Source of the DNA: Phycomyces blakesleeanus NRRL 1555(-)
Taxonomy: Eukaryota > Mucoromycota > Mucoromycetes > Mucorales > Phycomycetaceae
DNA: 64,000 nt
Assembly: GCF_001638985.1 (NCBI RefSeq)
Contig: NW_017265145.1
Location: forward strand, 682,001 to 746,000
Direction of reading: 5' to 3'
Shown here: piece after piece, positions 11,181 through 22,190 of the stretch
Layout of the letters: every line of letters begins with the position of its first letter
Numbering within the stretch: position 1 is the first letter of the stretch
The notes under the pieces: model-generated
Database searches by the model: none
The model's input: the letters and a program-made list of their open reading frames with translations, nothing else
What the model was told of the DNA's origin: nothing
Position numbers and translations under genes: made by a program

Positions 11181-12477
11181 ATGAAGATAATTCAATGGCA
11201 TATAATACTGGGGTGTATTTTATGGAGTATTTACATGCACTCAACAGAAGGGCTTGCCACCAAGCCAATAGCCCCACAAAACGCTCATTTATCACATACC
11301 AATAGCCAATTGGATGACAGTCCCAGACTATCTTCGGCTCTAGCTTTCCTATCCAAATTTGTCCACCGTATTGCAGAAGCAAAGGCAATGCCCTCGCTCA
11401 GAATATCGTCTTCTGTAGCCACAGGGTCTAATAATTCCACAGACGCTAATAATGCCTCAGATGCTAAGAATACCACTCAGTCTAATAATGCCACACAATC
11501 TACTACAAAGCCTGCTCCTAAATCTGCACAGTCAAGCAGCTCTCCCCCTAAGAGCAATCCACCACCAACCTCACCCACTTTTTCTGTTGCACAAATACAC
11601 GCAGATATGGTTTCAATTGTAGACAAGCCACTATCGACAGACTATTTCGATCCTTCTGCACCCATAGTTGCCGAAAGTTTTATTCATAACGATGGTATAC
11701 CCATGTGTTATAGACACAGAAGAAAAGTTGAGTTTAGTCAATTTTGGATCCCAAAAGAGGATGAGTGGGACGAGACAAACAATGGTGTTCGGGTGTATTT
11801 AAATGGAGGGCCTGAAATCCATCTCAAGGATTCCAAAAACAATGTTCTTGGATCAGTATCTGCAACCATGTGGAATAGATGTAACATGGAAGGCACGGTA
11901 TGTTACCACGTATAATATATATATATATGTATATTTATATCTCCTCTCTCTTGTACTTTTGGTAGTGTTTATTGAAGAATGGTGATTTGGTTAACCTTGG
12001 TCAAGAACTTGGCACATTTGATATAATCGGACACTCTGGTCGTAAACAAAACCTCTTTGGGCTGGGCTCAGGGCCACAAAACCTCGTTCCTTTTGTGAGC
12101 GTAGCTTCAAACGATCTTCCTTATGGACAAACACTCTACATGCCTGATCTAGATGGTTTAGATCTAGGTACGGGAAAGACTCACAACGGATGCGTGCGTG
12201 TGGACGACACTGGATGGTCTTTTGACGGTAATTGCTTATTATTTGTTTCACTGTACCTCTAACTTATTTGTTTGTTTGTGTAGGTTGTCAGCTTGATCTT
12301 TTTGTGGTGTCCTACGTAGATTATCTGTGGCTAGGATTACCTGAGCGTGCTCATGTTCATGTTGTAGACTGCGAAGTAAAGAATTATGTGACACCAGCAC
12401 ATTTGAGTTATGTCAAGGCCAATGCGGATCAATCTACTGTTGATTCTGCTACGGAAGACCACTCGCCTGATTATTAA
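11181..12477 (+). CDS. Secreted protein with 3D/double-psi beta-barrel-like domain
   Basis: Three exons (11181-11897, 11966-12227, 12284-12477) encode 390 residues. The first 25 or so are a hydrophobic signal peptide (IIQWHIILGCILWSIY). A Ser/Thr/Asn-rich linker follows (about 75-130) with repeated NNST, NNAS and NNAT motifs, that is, N-glycosylation sites typical of exported proteins. The C-terminal half is a compact domain with VRVYLNGGPEI, LYMPDLDGLDLGTGKTHNG, and CVRVDDTGWSFDGCQLDLFV. The spaced aspartates and this last strand resemble 3D-domain and RlpA/barwin-type double-psi barrels, which bind or cleave glycans. Paired cysteines near the strand support an extracellular fold. The exact family and substrate are not established. 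An extracellular or wall location is a reasonable inference. Confidence 0.72.
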
Positions 12478-13149
12478 GATACCCGTGTACAATAACACTT
12501 TATTTCTATTATTTATTTCTCTTAGAATGCTGTTCTTTTTTAATGATTAGACAGACAAAATACAACATTTTACAAATAAAAAGATTACCACAAAGATTCA
12601 AAATAGATTACAGAAAATATACTTATACATACATACATACATACATACATACATTGTAAAGGATTAATTTCAATAGGTTCAAAAACGGTGAAATGATGTG
12701 ATTTTTGGTCAAGGCTAACAATAAAACCAGATTGAAAATGTGATTGACAAGATTGTTATTACGAGAATATATTATTTAACAACTTTCAGACTTTTGTATT
12801 CATGTGCGTTAAAACGCAATATTGCTGTATATACGCGTGTGTACGTCGGTTAAGAACCATTTGATTCGAGTGTTCTCTGTATATTAGCTAATATTCCGCT
12901 GTCACCGGCTAAAGAGAGACTGACAGGCTCATATTAGTTCTCTATATAGTTATACTTAATATAAATGAAAGTAACATTTCTAAAACTTCTCCCGTGCCTT
13001 TAAGTGAGCACGATTTTCTATGAAGAATGCAATTTCTGGTCCAACTATCCAAATTTTAGTATTTATATGTTTTCAAGAGTATACTTATAGGGTACTGTGA
13101 TAAACACTGCGGCAATCAAAGTGATGTAACGTTATTAAAGTGTACAGTA
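12478..13149. other. Intergenic left of the palindrome
   Basis: AT-rich, with a CATA tetranucleotide run near 12626-12651. No ORF or RNA gene recognised. Confidence 0.55.
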
Positions 13150-13980
13150 ATGTGCTAAACTTTCTTACAACTTTATAAGCATACATGTATTTTGTAAATA
13201 TGTCAGTACAAGGATAATACAAGCTTAAAGATAGTGTTTATATGTCTGTTTATTTGTTTATTTATTGAAAATAAGTATTAAATATATATAATTCCATTCG
13301 GTAAATCCTAAATGCCTATCCAGGAAAGTCCATCGGCGCTCCACATCTTGTTCTTGTGCTTCAAAATCTGCTGTAATAAAAAGAAAGAAAAAGAAATATA
13401 AAAGTACATACCTGCAAAAACAAACACGCAAAAAAAAACGGACCCAACGAGAAACAAAAACTAACTAAAAACACAGTACGAAGTTGGGGACATCTCACTC
13501 ATACGACATCCGGCGGATCAGCACAACGCCGAGATGAAGGACGACTACGCGTCAAAAAAAGAAGTTGGCGCAATGCCTTGAAACCCTCGGCCTCGTACTC
13601 AGAATCCTGGACACCACCAGAGCTCAGTCAGGGTCCCGAAGGTTAACCTGTTGGCTTGAACCTCGTTATATACAAAATAAGAACAAAGTAAAATGCTGAG
13701 ATGCTTTGCTTTAGCTTGTGTTTTGGAACGATTACTCACCGATTAAGGAGTCCACCAAAGTACTTGCGCACTCTAATGAACTCGCCCGCTGGACCGCTAT
13801 TTGTTTTGAAAAAAAAAATTATGCAGACAAAACACATTAGTATCTTTTCATGTCAAGTTGGTAAGTAGTAAGCATGAAAATTAGCAGCAGATTTTTGCAC
13901 ACAAGAACAAAAAAAGGAGTGGTTTTCTAGACTTCTGGTCATGTCTTGCTGTCAGTCTACTGTAAATAACAAATAAAAAG

Positions 13981-14304
13981 TTAGATCTTGCTCAACATTA
14001 AGTGCATGAGGTTGGTAGCATTAGCCATTCGCTCGTTTTCTTGAATCTGTCAAAGTTGAAAATATGGAGCGCCTCTTTAAAAAAGAAAAAGGCGAAAATA
14101 TGTTCAGGTTAGCTTATGACCCCGAAAGAGAGGTATTTGAGCTGGCTTTAACATGCTGGTGGTCTTTACATTCGTTACTTACCTGGCGTAAACGTAGGCT
14201 GGCCTAAAGGAAGGGAAATACAAATAAACAGACGCGTATGCCCTTGAAATAATTTTTCTTACGCCAATATAGGTGACATCATCATATATTTGTGATGCAA
14301 GCAT
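13981..14304 (-). CDS. Short spliced ORF, left-arm copy
   Basis: Mirror image of the right-arm ORF: exons 14263-14304, 14183-14203 and 13981-14046 on the minus strand, giving the same 42 residues starting MLASQIYDDVTYIG and ending NLMHLMLSKI. All splice sites are GT-AG and all exon phases are zero. I do not recognise the product. It may be a real small protein or the 5' part of a longer or non-coding transcript. Upstream sequence differs slightly from the other copy. Confidence 0.4.
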
Positions 14305-14451
14305 TCTTAGCCACTATGAGAAAAAAATTGCGCTTCAGGGGGTGATTTTAAAAAATCACATGCATTCTACAGAATCGCCCTCTGAATCACACCTTTTTTT
14401 TTTACCGCAGTGGTTATTTTGCTCTAATAAATTCTCTCACAGTGGGTGAGA

Positions 14452-14775
14452 ATGCTTGCATCACAAATATATGATGATGTCACCTATATTGGCGTAAGAA
14501 AAATTATTTCAAGGGCATACGCGTCTGTTTATTTGTATTTCCCTTCCTTTAGGCCAGCCTACGTTTACGCCAGGTAAGTAACGAATGTAAAGACCACCAG
14601 CATGTTAAAGCCAGCTCAAATACCTCTCTTTCGGTGTCATAAGCTAACCTGAACATATTTTCGCCTTTTTCTTTTTTAAAGAGGCGCTCCATATTTTCAA
14701 CTTTGACAGATTCAAGAAAACGAGCGAATGGCTAATGCTACCAACCTCATGCACTTAATGTTGAGCAAGATCTAA
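14452..14775 (+). CDS. Short spliced ORF, right-arm copy
   Basis: Exons 14452-14493, 14553-14573 and 14710-14775 join in frame to a 42-residue product (ASLRLRQ in the middle exon, IQENERMANATNLM at the start of the last). Introns have strong donors (GTAAGA, GTAAGT) and AG acceptors after pyrimidine tracts. A further exon-like segment lies downstream at about 14960-15018, bounded by AG and GTGAGT and readable as GPAGEFIRVRKYFGGLLN. Another open stretch follows at about 15134-15258 (DSEYEAEGFKALRQLLFL). These suggest a longer ancestral gene or a second transcript in each arm. The family is unknown. Intact reading in both arms may only reflect a recent origin. Confidence 0.4.
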
Positions 14776-15605
14776 CTTTTTATTTGTTATTTACAGTAGA
14801 CTGACAGCAAGACATGACCAGAAGTCTAGAAAACCACTCCTTTTTTTGTTCTTGTGTGCAAAAATCTGCTGCTAATTTTCATGCTTACTACTTACCAACT
14901 TGACATGAAAAGATACTAATGTGTTTTGTCTGCATAATTTTTTTTTTCAAAACAAATAGCGGTCCAGCGGGCGAGTTCATTAGAGTGCGCAAGTACTTTG
15001 GTGGACTCCTTAATCGGTGAGTAATCGTTCCAAAACACAAGCTAAAGCAAAGCATCTCAGCATTTTACTTTGTTCTTATTTTGTATATAACGAGGTTCAA
15101 GCCAACAGGTTAACCTTCGGGACCCTGACTGAGCTCTGGTGGTGTCCAGGATTCTGAGTACGAGGCCGAGGGTTTCAAGGCATTGCGCCAACTTCTTTTT
15201 TTGACGCGTAGTCGTCCTTCATCTCGGCGTTGTGCTGATCCGCCGGATGTCGTATGAGTGAGATGTCCCCAACTTCGTACTGTGTTTTTAGTTAGTTTTT
15301 GTTTCTCGTTGGGTCCGTTTTTTTTTGCGTGTTTGTTTTTGCAGGTATGTACTTTTATATTTCTTTTTCTTTCTTTTTATTACAGCAGATTTTGAAGCAC
15401 AAGAACAAGATGTGGAGCGCCGATGGACTTTCCTGGATAGGCATTTAGGATTTACCGAATGGAATTATATATATTTAATACTTATTTTCAATAAATAAAC
15501 AAATAAACAGACATATAAACACTATCTTTAAGCTTGTATTATCCTTGTACTGACATATTTACAAAATAAATATATGCTTATAAAGCTGTAAAAGAATGTA
15601 GATAT

Positions 15606-16439
15606 ATGCTGATAACAAAACAACTTATCACCTTTTCAGTAAATAAGCACTTTTTACACTGTTTACCTTCTATATTTATAGAAGAGCTCATTTCTACTAA
15701 ATATTGCTACATTAAAGTCTTTTGGCCGAGGCCGTAAACCGAATGCATATTATTATTTGAAGGGTCAAAGGCTATGACCTCCCCTTCCCTCCCCTTCCAC
15801 CTTACTTTACATAATTTAATACTGTTTGCTTCATAATGATAATGAATACAGGATGCACTTACCGGCAATATGTTTCGAAAGTTTCGTATAGATAAAGAAA
15901 CAATAAAGTATCGTAACTATTTTTTCTTGAAAATAAAAAAAAAAATCTAATGAGATGTCTATTTTCGCTCAAAGATATCTAAATATGATAGTGTCGAGTT
16001 GATTAAACTGAGAGTTGAGTTGAAAATATTAAATATCTTGTTATCTGATGTTAGATACTTTTTACCAAAAGTAGCTTTCTCGTATCTGTGTTTAAAGTAT
16101 TCGTAGACATAGAATATAGAAACGATCGTTGATAATAGAGAAAACTACCATTATAACCTTGTTAACATACATTATTAAAAATAATTGGGCAATAAAATAT
16201 CTCTATTAGTACTGTCTATACATATAATTTGTTTTACCAAGATTTGTACTAGTGTAAAAGAGTATTTATGCTATATTTGCTTGTATTTGAGCTTATTATA
16301 TTAAAACAATCATATCCAAAAACAACTTAATATGTTTAGCACCTCAATAATGCGCTTAAGAAAACATATACATAAATTTCACCGTAATTGAGAGTTTGCA
16401 GAGGTATGGAGAACATCTTACACTATGTAAACAAATGGT
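15606..16439. other. Intergenic right of the palindrome
   Basis: AT-rich, no gene recognised. The segment around 15721-15780 is less AT-rich but contains no open frame of note. Confidence 0.5.
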
Positions 16440-16830
16440 AGACACAGTTCAACACATGAGCTTACTCTTTTGATTATCGTATCCTAATATTTGGGACAGA
16501 TCCTCTGGACAAACAGGTGCGTAGAGTTCTACATACTCTTGTATTAGAGCAAGCTTATTCTTGTTAGTCCATTTTTGCTATTCTTTTTTTTTTGGCTTTA
16601 ATGTTATATTATACAGCCTCGCAGTTGATTGCTTTTCTTTTTCAGATGGAGAAGTGCAACTTTTGAAGATTGACTTCTTTTTACTAGCTATGAGAAAGTC
16701 TTTGAGAGTGATGAAGTTCATAATTACTTGTATATAAGAGTATATTATGAAAAATAGAAGGAAGCAAATGAGAAAAATTAAGATAAACACTCATACTTAT
16801 ACTAAACTTTTTGATATACGAATATAAGAA
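16440..16830 (-). pseudogene. Coding-like debris, probably transposon-derived
   Basis: Two adjacent minus-strand stretches read like protein: one at 16578-16790 (ITLKDFLIASKKKSIFKSC) and, after a stop, one down to about 16460 (LALIQEYVELYAPVCPEDLS). The residue mix is unlike the surrounding low-complexity DNA. I do not recognise the family. A degraded mobile element is the simplest guess. Confidence 0.3.
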
Positions 16831-17710
16831 TTGATATCATGTCCCATATAATGATTTTTTCCGAGAACAAATTTATATTTCTGATTGACATTGTGATACG
16901 TGTTGGCCAGGAACCTCCTTATATAGTTTATGCTGTCACAGTTGAAAGATATAAGGTGGATATGCCTTTAAAAATTCAGAGGATAATTTTCAGCTCTAGA
17001 GACTTAGATAGCCGTTAAATCTTCAACAGATAGCTTTATAGGGAAATGAAACACTGAGGTTACAATATTTTCAGAAATTTGATAATTCACTTAGCCTACA
17101 CCTAAGCCGATGGTTTAACGGGTTAGCTACCAGGCTCTCTAATGTTACTTGTACACCGTCAGATGTTTTAGTAGGGTTATTCCGCTGATAATAATGAAGT
17201 AGATATTAAGCTTCACCATTTTATCTTTCTTTTTTTTTTCTTTATCAACAAGTACTTTTATTCCCGGACATTTTCTTCTAGATTCGCACACCTTAATACG
17301 ATTAGCCTTGAGGGTTTGACCATTTAGATATAATATTCTGGCAGGAGTTTGTTTTTCCTTGGAGTAAAAGGCTTGTACCTTAACTTCTAATTACCCACCT
17401 TATAAATCCCAAACTTGATCCGTCATAGTTTGAAGATATTTATTTTTGTATAGTCATACTTTCAGAGAAAATAAATATGTTTGAGGTTATGAAAGATTGG
17501 CATTTTCCATATTTGATTAAGGTTATGTTGTAGAGGATATTGGGATCTCATTTCTATATAAAGTCAAATTACCTATCCGTTACCGTTTGTAGAAAAGAGA
17601 ACGAAAGAAAAAAAGGAGTTCATTGTGATAAAAGTCGATATTGTAAAAGACAGTATGCAAAATAAAAAATAATAACAAAAAGATAGAGAAAAAAAAGAAA
17701 GCTATGTAAT
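16831..17710. other. Intergenic downstream of EMP24
   Basis: No gene is supported. It contains AT-rich sequence and an A/G-rich stretch at about 17595-17700 next to the EMP24 stop codon. Confidence 0.5.
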
Positions 17711-18750
17711 CTAGACAACACGCTTCACTTCAAAGAAACGCTTAAGATAGTTGACCTGCCACAAACAGACAGCAATCAACAATCCAACCTGACCGAGCGA
17801 CCACCACTTTACACGAGCGTTTGTGCTTTCAGCAGCTATTTAGTTTTAGTTTTAGTTTTAGTTTTTTTTTTAAAAAAAAAAGAATAAGAAGAAATATATG
17901 TTTGTACAAATATATAGCTATTTAATCTTTTATTGCAAGACTTACTATTTCTGTGTTTACGTTCACGAACTACAATGTATTCCTGTTCAGACTTGACAGA
18001 TTGGATGCTATCAGCCAACTCACGAATTTCACGTGCAATAGGATCGATATGTTCTGTATAATATTATATAAGAAACATAATATTAGTTTCAATTTCTCTC
18101 TTTGAATAAGTATTTATATATCTCAAATCTAGAACAAAGACATAAAACACAAAGCCTTACCCTTGGCACTCTCGTTGACCTTCTCCATATCGTGAACATT
18201 GAAACTAATGGACTTTGCAGTGACAGAAGACATCTGGTTACCGAAGCAGAATGTGTATCTACCGGGAGCAACAGCCTGAACTACATGTGTTCCAGAAGCC
18301 TCACGAGCACTGCTTTTGATAGTTCTACCCTGCTGATCGTAAATCTGTATAAGTATTTGATTTATAAAGCCAAATACACGAAAAGAGAGAGGAAAATTAA
18401 TACTTTGATTGATTGATTGATTGTAGTTGGTGGTAAAAGGTTAGTAAACTGTCTAGAAACGATATTACTCACCCAGAAGTCGATATCAAGGTTTCCTCCC
18501 TGTCCAACCTAAGGTACAATAAAAGTATAAAAGATGATCCGGAGAATTTTAAGGAGAAGAGATTAATGATCATCACAAAGATTGGTAGGCATGCGTATTC
18601 TCGTACCTGGTAGGATACAGTCATCTTGTCTCCAATGTTGAGGTCTTCATAGAAGCATTCTTTGCCATGAGGAGCAACATCGACACTGATTGCAAGTGCT
18701 GTACTCAGTATACAGAAGGTGACTGTTAGAAGCAGCAAGAGCCGAGACAT
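17711..18750 (-). CDS. EMP24: EMP24/TMED2-type p24 cargo receptor
   Basis: Minus-strand exons 18607-18750, 18473-18508, 18161-18344, 17946-18053 and a last exon ending at 17711 encode a p24 protein of about 195 residues. It has a signal peptide (LLLLLTVTFCILSTALA), a GOLD domain with two cysteines (GKECFYEDL and RYTFCFGN), a coiled coil ending SEQEYIVVRERKHRN, one membrane helix, and the cytosolic tail YLKRFFEVKRVV. The FF motif drives COPII/COPI binding, and this tail is diagnostic of the beta (Emp24) subfamily. p24 proteins cycle between ER and Golgi and package cargo. Oddity: in the last exon a run of four T at 17820-17823 (three would be expected) puts the conserved AESTN segment out of frame with the membrane helix. 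A downstream AG (exon 17711-17826) restores the frame with four residues lost. An in-frame ATG at 18789 exists, but 18750 gives a normal signal peptide. Confidence 0.88.
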
Positions 18751-19019
18751 TATTAATAAGAAGTAGAGGAAGCGCGCTGTACGAGACAAGGAAAGTGATG
18801 AAAAAGATGATGTAAAGACCAGTGATTGGTTAAAGGTGTGTGTCGGACATTACAATACGGCTGAGTGGGAATATTTATAAAATGTTAATATAAACAGGTA
18901 GAGTATCTTGTCAAGGTTTAGCAGAATATGTGACATAGTGAAGGTAGGTAGAAATATTAGCTGTTTTTGCTGTTGGTATATTCAGAAATGTATCGCTCAT
19001 ATTTTCAGCAGTTATCCTT

Positions 19020-20880
19020 TTTATTTCTTTTTCGTATGCCTTTTTGATCCTGTATATGTGTAGTATTCTTTAGTAGAGCACCGTCTGAGCTGATGATTAG
19101 TTTCACAATCCCCATAAGAAGCAGTAGATACTTGATTACAGTTGGGATCTATTGCGCAAATCGATGTATTGTCCAAGCCTTCACTAGTTAGAACATCTCC
19201 AAGCAGTGTCACTAGGACATTTTGGTCGGAATAATGAGTGAAGTCTTCCGTATTGGTTTGAGAGCTTTTATTAATGATAACATCAGCGACGTAGCCGCCG
19301 GTTCTGATTACGTTTGAGACAGCAGATTTTGTCTTCTTGTTTGGATATTTTAGGTCTTGGAAGCTACTGTGCCCAGGAGCTTAGTTAGTAGGATTTTTTA
19401 CGTACTATATATTTCATATGTTCTAAAGAATCTTACCTGCTTAGTCTGAGTCTCTTAAAATCAAATATCTTGCTGAACATTTCATATTTGCCTTCGTACG
19501 TGACTGGGAGACTTATACCAGCAAAAGCTGAAATAGGGTTAGGGTTGAGCGTTATGAACCTCCACTTCAGTGAAGTCACAGGACATAATGAAAACAAGCG
19601 TGGAAGCATTTGACTTTTTTCTTCATCTTCTTCATCATGTTTTTTTTTCTTGTTCCCGTTGTACCTTTTGTTTGTGTATGCGTTCGTTCTTTCTCATAAA
19701 TCTAGACAACATAGGAATACACGCCTTAGAAGAGGTAGAAAAGCTTACAAGCGTTACAGACCTAGGCATATCTGTTGACAGAAAATCGGTACAGATGTCT
19801 TTAATAGCTGGCTTTTTATTGTTGTAAACTTCCGGAAGTTCATCTGGCCAGACTGGAGTCCCTCCACAAACGTATTGATAGAAATATGAATGAAAAATAT
19901 ATTTTATAACATCTTTGTTTGGCCAAATACAGAATGAAAGTGTTATTTTGGAAATAATAATAATATAATTTCGTATGCATACTTACGTTTACGAACAGCT
20001 TCATAATAGTATACGAAATAAATACTTTCATTCTAAACTCAAAATACTATACGATATTGCTTGTGTATACAGTAGCAGTTTTGATACAAGCAGCAGTTGG
20101 ACGATGGGAGTATTCACTGACTGGTGTCATGTCATATGCTACATTATATCTTGAGGAGAAAGTTTCCCAAAAGGTAAAGCAGTCGCTTGGCATAGCTTTT
20201 TGGCTCTGCGTTCTTTTAAACGAGCTGTGCGATACAGTACCGAAAGTTCTGCGTAAAAACTCTTTTGTCAAGAGCTTCGTCATAATGGGCAGTAATATAG
20301 TAGCCCACAAAGAGTTGGGTATGTATCGTTATATTTCGAACGTGATCTGATACCTGTCGCACCTTTTCTTTGAAGAGCGTTTGGTATTCCGGCTTTAATA
20401 TCGTTTCCAACTTTATCTTTTTTGTTATGCTGGTATAATTTCCCAGTAGTGCTTGTACTTCCTTCTGCTTGCTTGAGTTATGATTAGGACACTCTTTTGA
20501 TTGTGAGCTTTCATGTCCACTTTGGTGACAGTTGAAGCATACAACTATATTCTCTAATTGTTGACCTTTAGAACCCTTTCGTTTTGCATCAAGTTTTTTG
20601 CTTTTTTGTCTCCTTTTCATATTCTGTAGGTCTCTTATGCTTTGTACCATCTATCGTATGTACATGTGTATTAAATATATTACCATTATATATTTGATGG
20701 CATTTATGTACATAAACGAATAAGTATATATACTTACCATGTCTCGATGATGACGCAAAATGTTCACATTGACTACTTTTTGTATGATGTCCGGACTTGT
20801 TACAGTCCTTCAAGCTTAATAAAATGCTTCTTACAAACAAAACATTGTTACAGCCCTTGCATATAACTTTAGCTCAACAA
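19020..20880 (-). pseudogene. Decayed Fanzor/TnpB-like nuclease gene, copy A
   Basis: Read from right to left, broken frames line up as one protein. First come two zinc-knuckle-like stretches (CNKSGHHTKSSQCEHF near 20800; CFNCHQSGHESSQSKEC near 20530). Next is a helical region with VRNITIHTQLFVGYYI and DKRVFTQNFRYCI (about 20390-20220), then WPDELPEVYNNKKPAI near 19840, YEGKYEMFSKIFDFKRLRLS near 19470, TGGYVADVI near 19290, CAIDPNCNQVSTA near 19150 and RRCSTKEYYTYTGSK near 19060. The last two match what I recall of RuvC-I and the following block in fungal Fanzor/TnpB-like proteins. Several stops and shifts separate the blocks, some perhaps introns. The RuvC-II and zinc-ribbon parts are missing. 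Family assignment rests on remembered motif patterns. Confidence 0.6.
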
Positions 20881-21637
20881 GCCAATATATATATAATGTA
20901 TTAAGCTATACATACGTACAGCATGCATAGTATCGTCTTTAAAGCTTACCTTGTCCCTCTTCTATTTCTTTTCTATGCTTCAAAATCCTTTTTATTATAT
21001 CTTAGATTTTTTCTCTGAACATTTATTTCATAGGAAAGTGGTATTGCAGGAAAGTAAGAGAAAGTAAGAGAAAATAGAATAAAAACAAGAGAGAGGAATA
21101 TAGAGATAGGAAGCTGTTCTGAAGACAGGAAAAATACACAGTTATTTATATTTTGGGTTTATTTGGAAAGACGTGATGAGACTGTATATGTCAAAAATCC
21201 AAAACATTGATCAATTAGAGGCAGCCCTTCATTATGCGTGTTATGCTGTACCTTTATCATCTTTAGAAATTGTGGTTATATGTATGAACTCCCGATGTAA
21301 GGCTAAAGACAACACTCCAAAATAATAGCTTGTATGCACATATGTATATGCTTAAAAGAAACTTATCAGACTTCTAGTATTCATCAAAGAAACATTACAA
21401 AGCTGTCAAAATAATTAAAAAAAAATGTGATGTTCTGTGGCCACCGTATAATACAGTATTCATTTAAAAGGGATGTTTAGTATTTTATGCGATATATATC
21501 TCAATCGTGTGTCAATTGTATATGCTGATATACATATCTATATACATAACTCGCTAGGAAAGTAAAGGCATACAATACTAACGTAATTCCAAACATGCAT
21601 AGTATTGAAGATTCTGTTACATGATGGATAAAATAAC

Positions 21638-22190
21638 GTGTTGTTTGGTAATTCTATTCAAACAGATGGTTTTTGCGTCGGTCTTCTTTTTTATAGAAAG
21701 TTTGATCAAAACGACAATAGCAACATGAAAGAAGTGGAAGAGTCCTTTAGACCAAGTTTCCTTGACCCTGGTAGAGAAACGGGGTATACTGCTGCTATTG
21801 GACTTAATATAGATCAGCATGAAATTAGATGTTGTACAATCAAAGAGTATTACTACTTGAGAGGTTCTACGGTATATTTACAGAGGTCCCTCGATAATTT
21901 AACGGCTAATGGAGGATTTTTATGCCGTGAAATTAATGAGGGACTACTGTAAAAGGTTTGAAAATGAGAAAATATGGACAATGTTTTACAGAGTTTGTGT
22001 GAGGCTTGTTCTTTTGATAGTGCGAGTGGCGTCAAAGGCGATAGTGTGTTTGCCTGTAAAACATGTAATACACTATGGTAACGCGATGTCAGCACTGCAA
22101 AGAATGTGATGAGAAACTCATTTGCAATTTGGAAAGGCTTGAGCAGACCTGAAGCTTATTCCAGGGGCTAATATATTCAGTTCACAAGTC
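21638..22190 (+). pseudogene. Decayed Fanzor/TnpB-like nuclease gene, copy B
   Basis: Plus-strand frame 21638-21949 carries FGNSIQTDGFCVGLLFYRK, then FLDPGRETGYTAAIG (RuvC-I-like, DPG) and CCTIKEYYYLRGS, matching the order of blocks in copy A. After a short gap a different frame gives a C-terminal zinc ribbon: CEAC at about 21999, CKTCNTLW ending 22078, then a TAA at 22079-22081, then RDVSAAKN. In TnpB-like proteins this last block normally follows directly as W-N-R-D-x-N-A-A-K-N, so the TAA replaces one residue. The region between RuvC-I and the ribbon is only about 100 bp, far too short to hold RuvC-II, so an internal deletion is inferred. Confidence 0.6.

Larger units (their letters stand above)
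13150..15605. repeat. 2.4-kb palindrome (inverted repeat with 1.15-kb arms)
   Basis: The left arm (about 13150-14309) is repeated as its reverse complement in the right arm (about 14451-15605) around a loop of about 140 bp. Examples: ACGCCAATATAGGTGACATC at 14261 pairs with GATGTCACCTATATTGGCGT near 14475; AAGCTTAAAGATAGTG near 13225 pairs with CACTATCTTTAAGCTT near 15520. Arms are nearly identical but not perfectly so: GACCCCGAAAGAGAG near 14118 corresponds to CTCTCTTTCGGTGTC near 14622, one base different, and the outer ends diverge gradually. The loop itself retains weaker complementarity near the arms (TAGCCACTATGAGA against TCTCACAGTGGGTG). Single-base differences argue for a real, slightly aged duplication rather than a pure assembly fold-back. 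Confidence 0.93.

Noticed and set aside
13150..15605. Palindrome as an assembly fold-back artefact
   Set aside because: Single-base differences and decaying outer ends between the arms favour a real duplication, though read data are needed.
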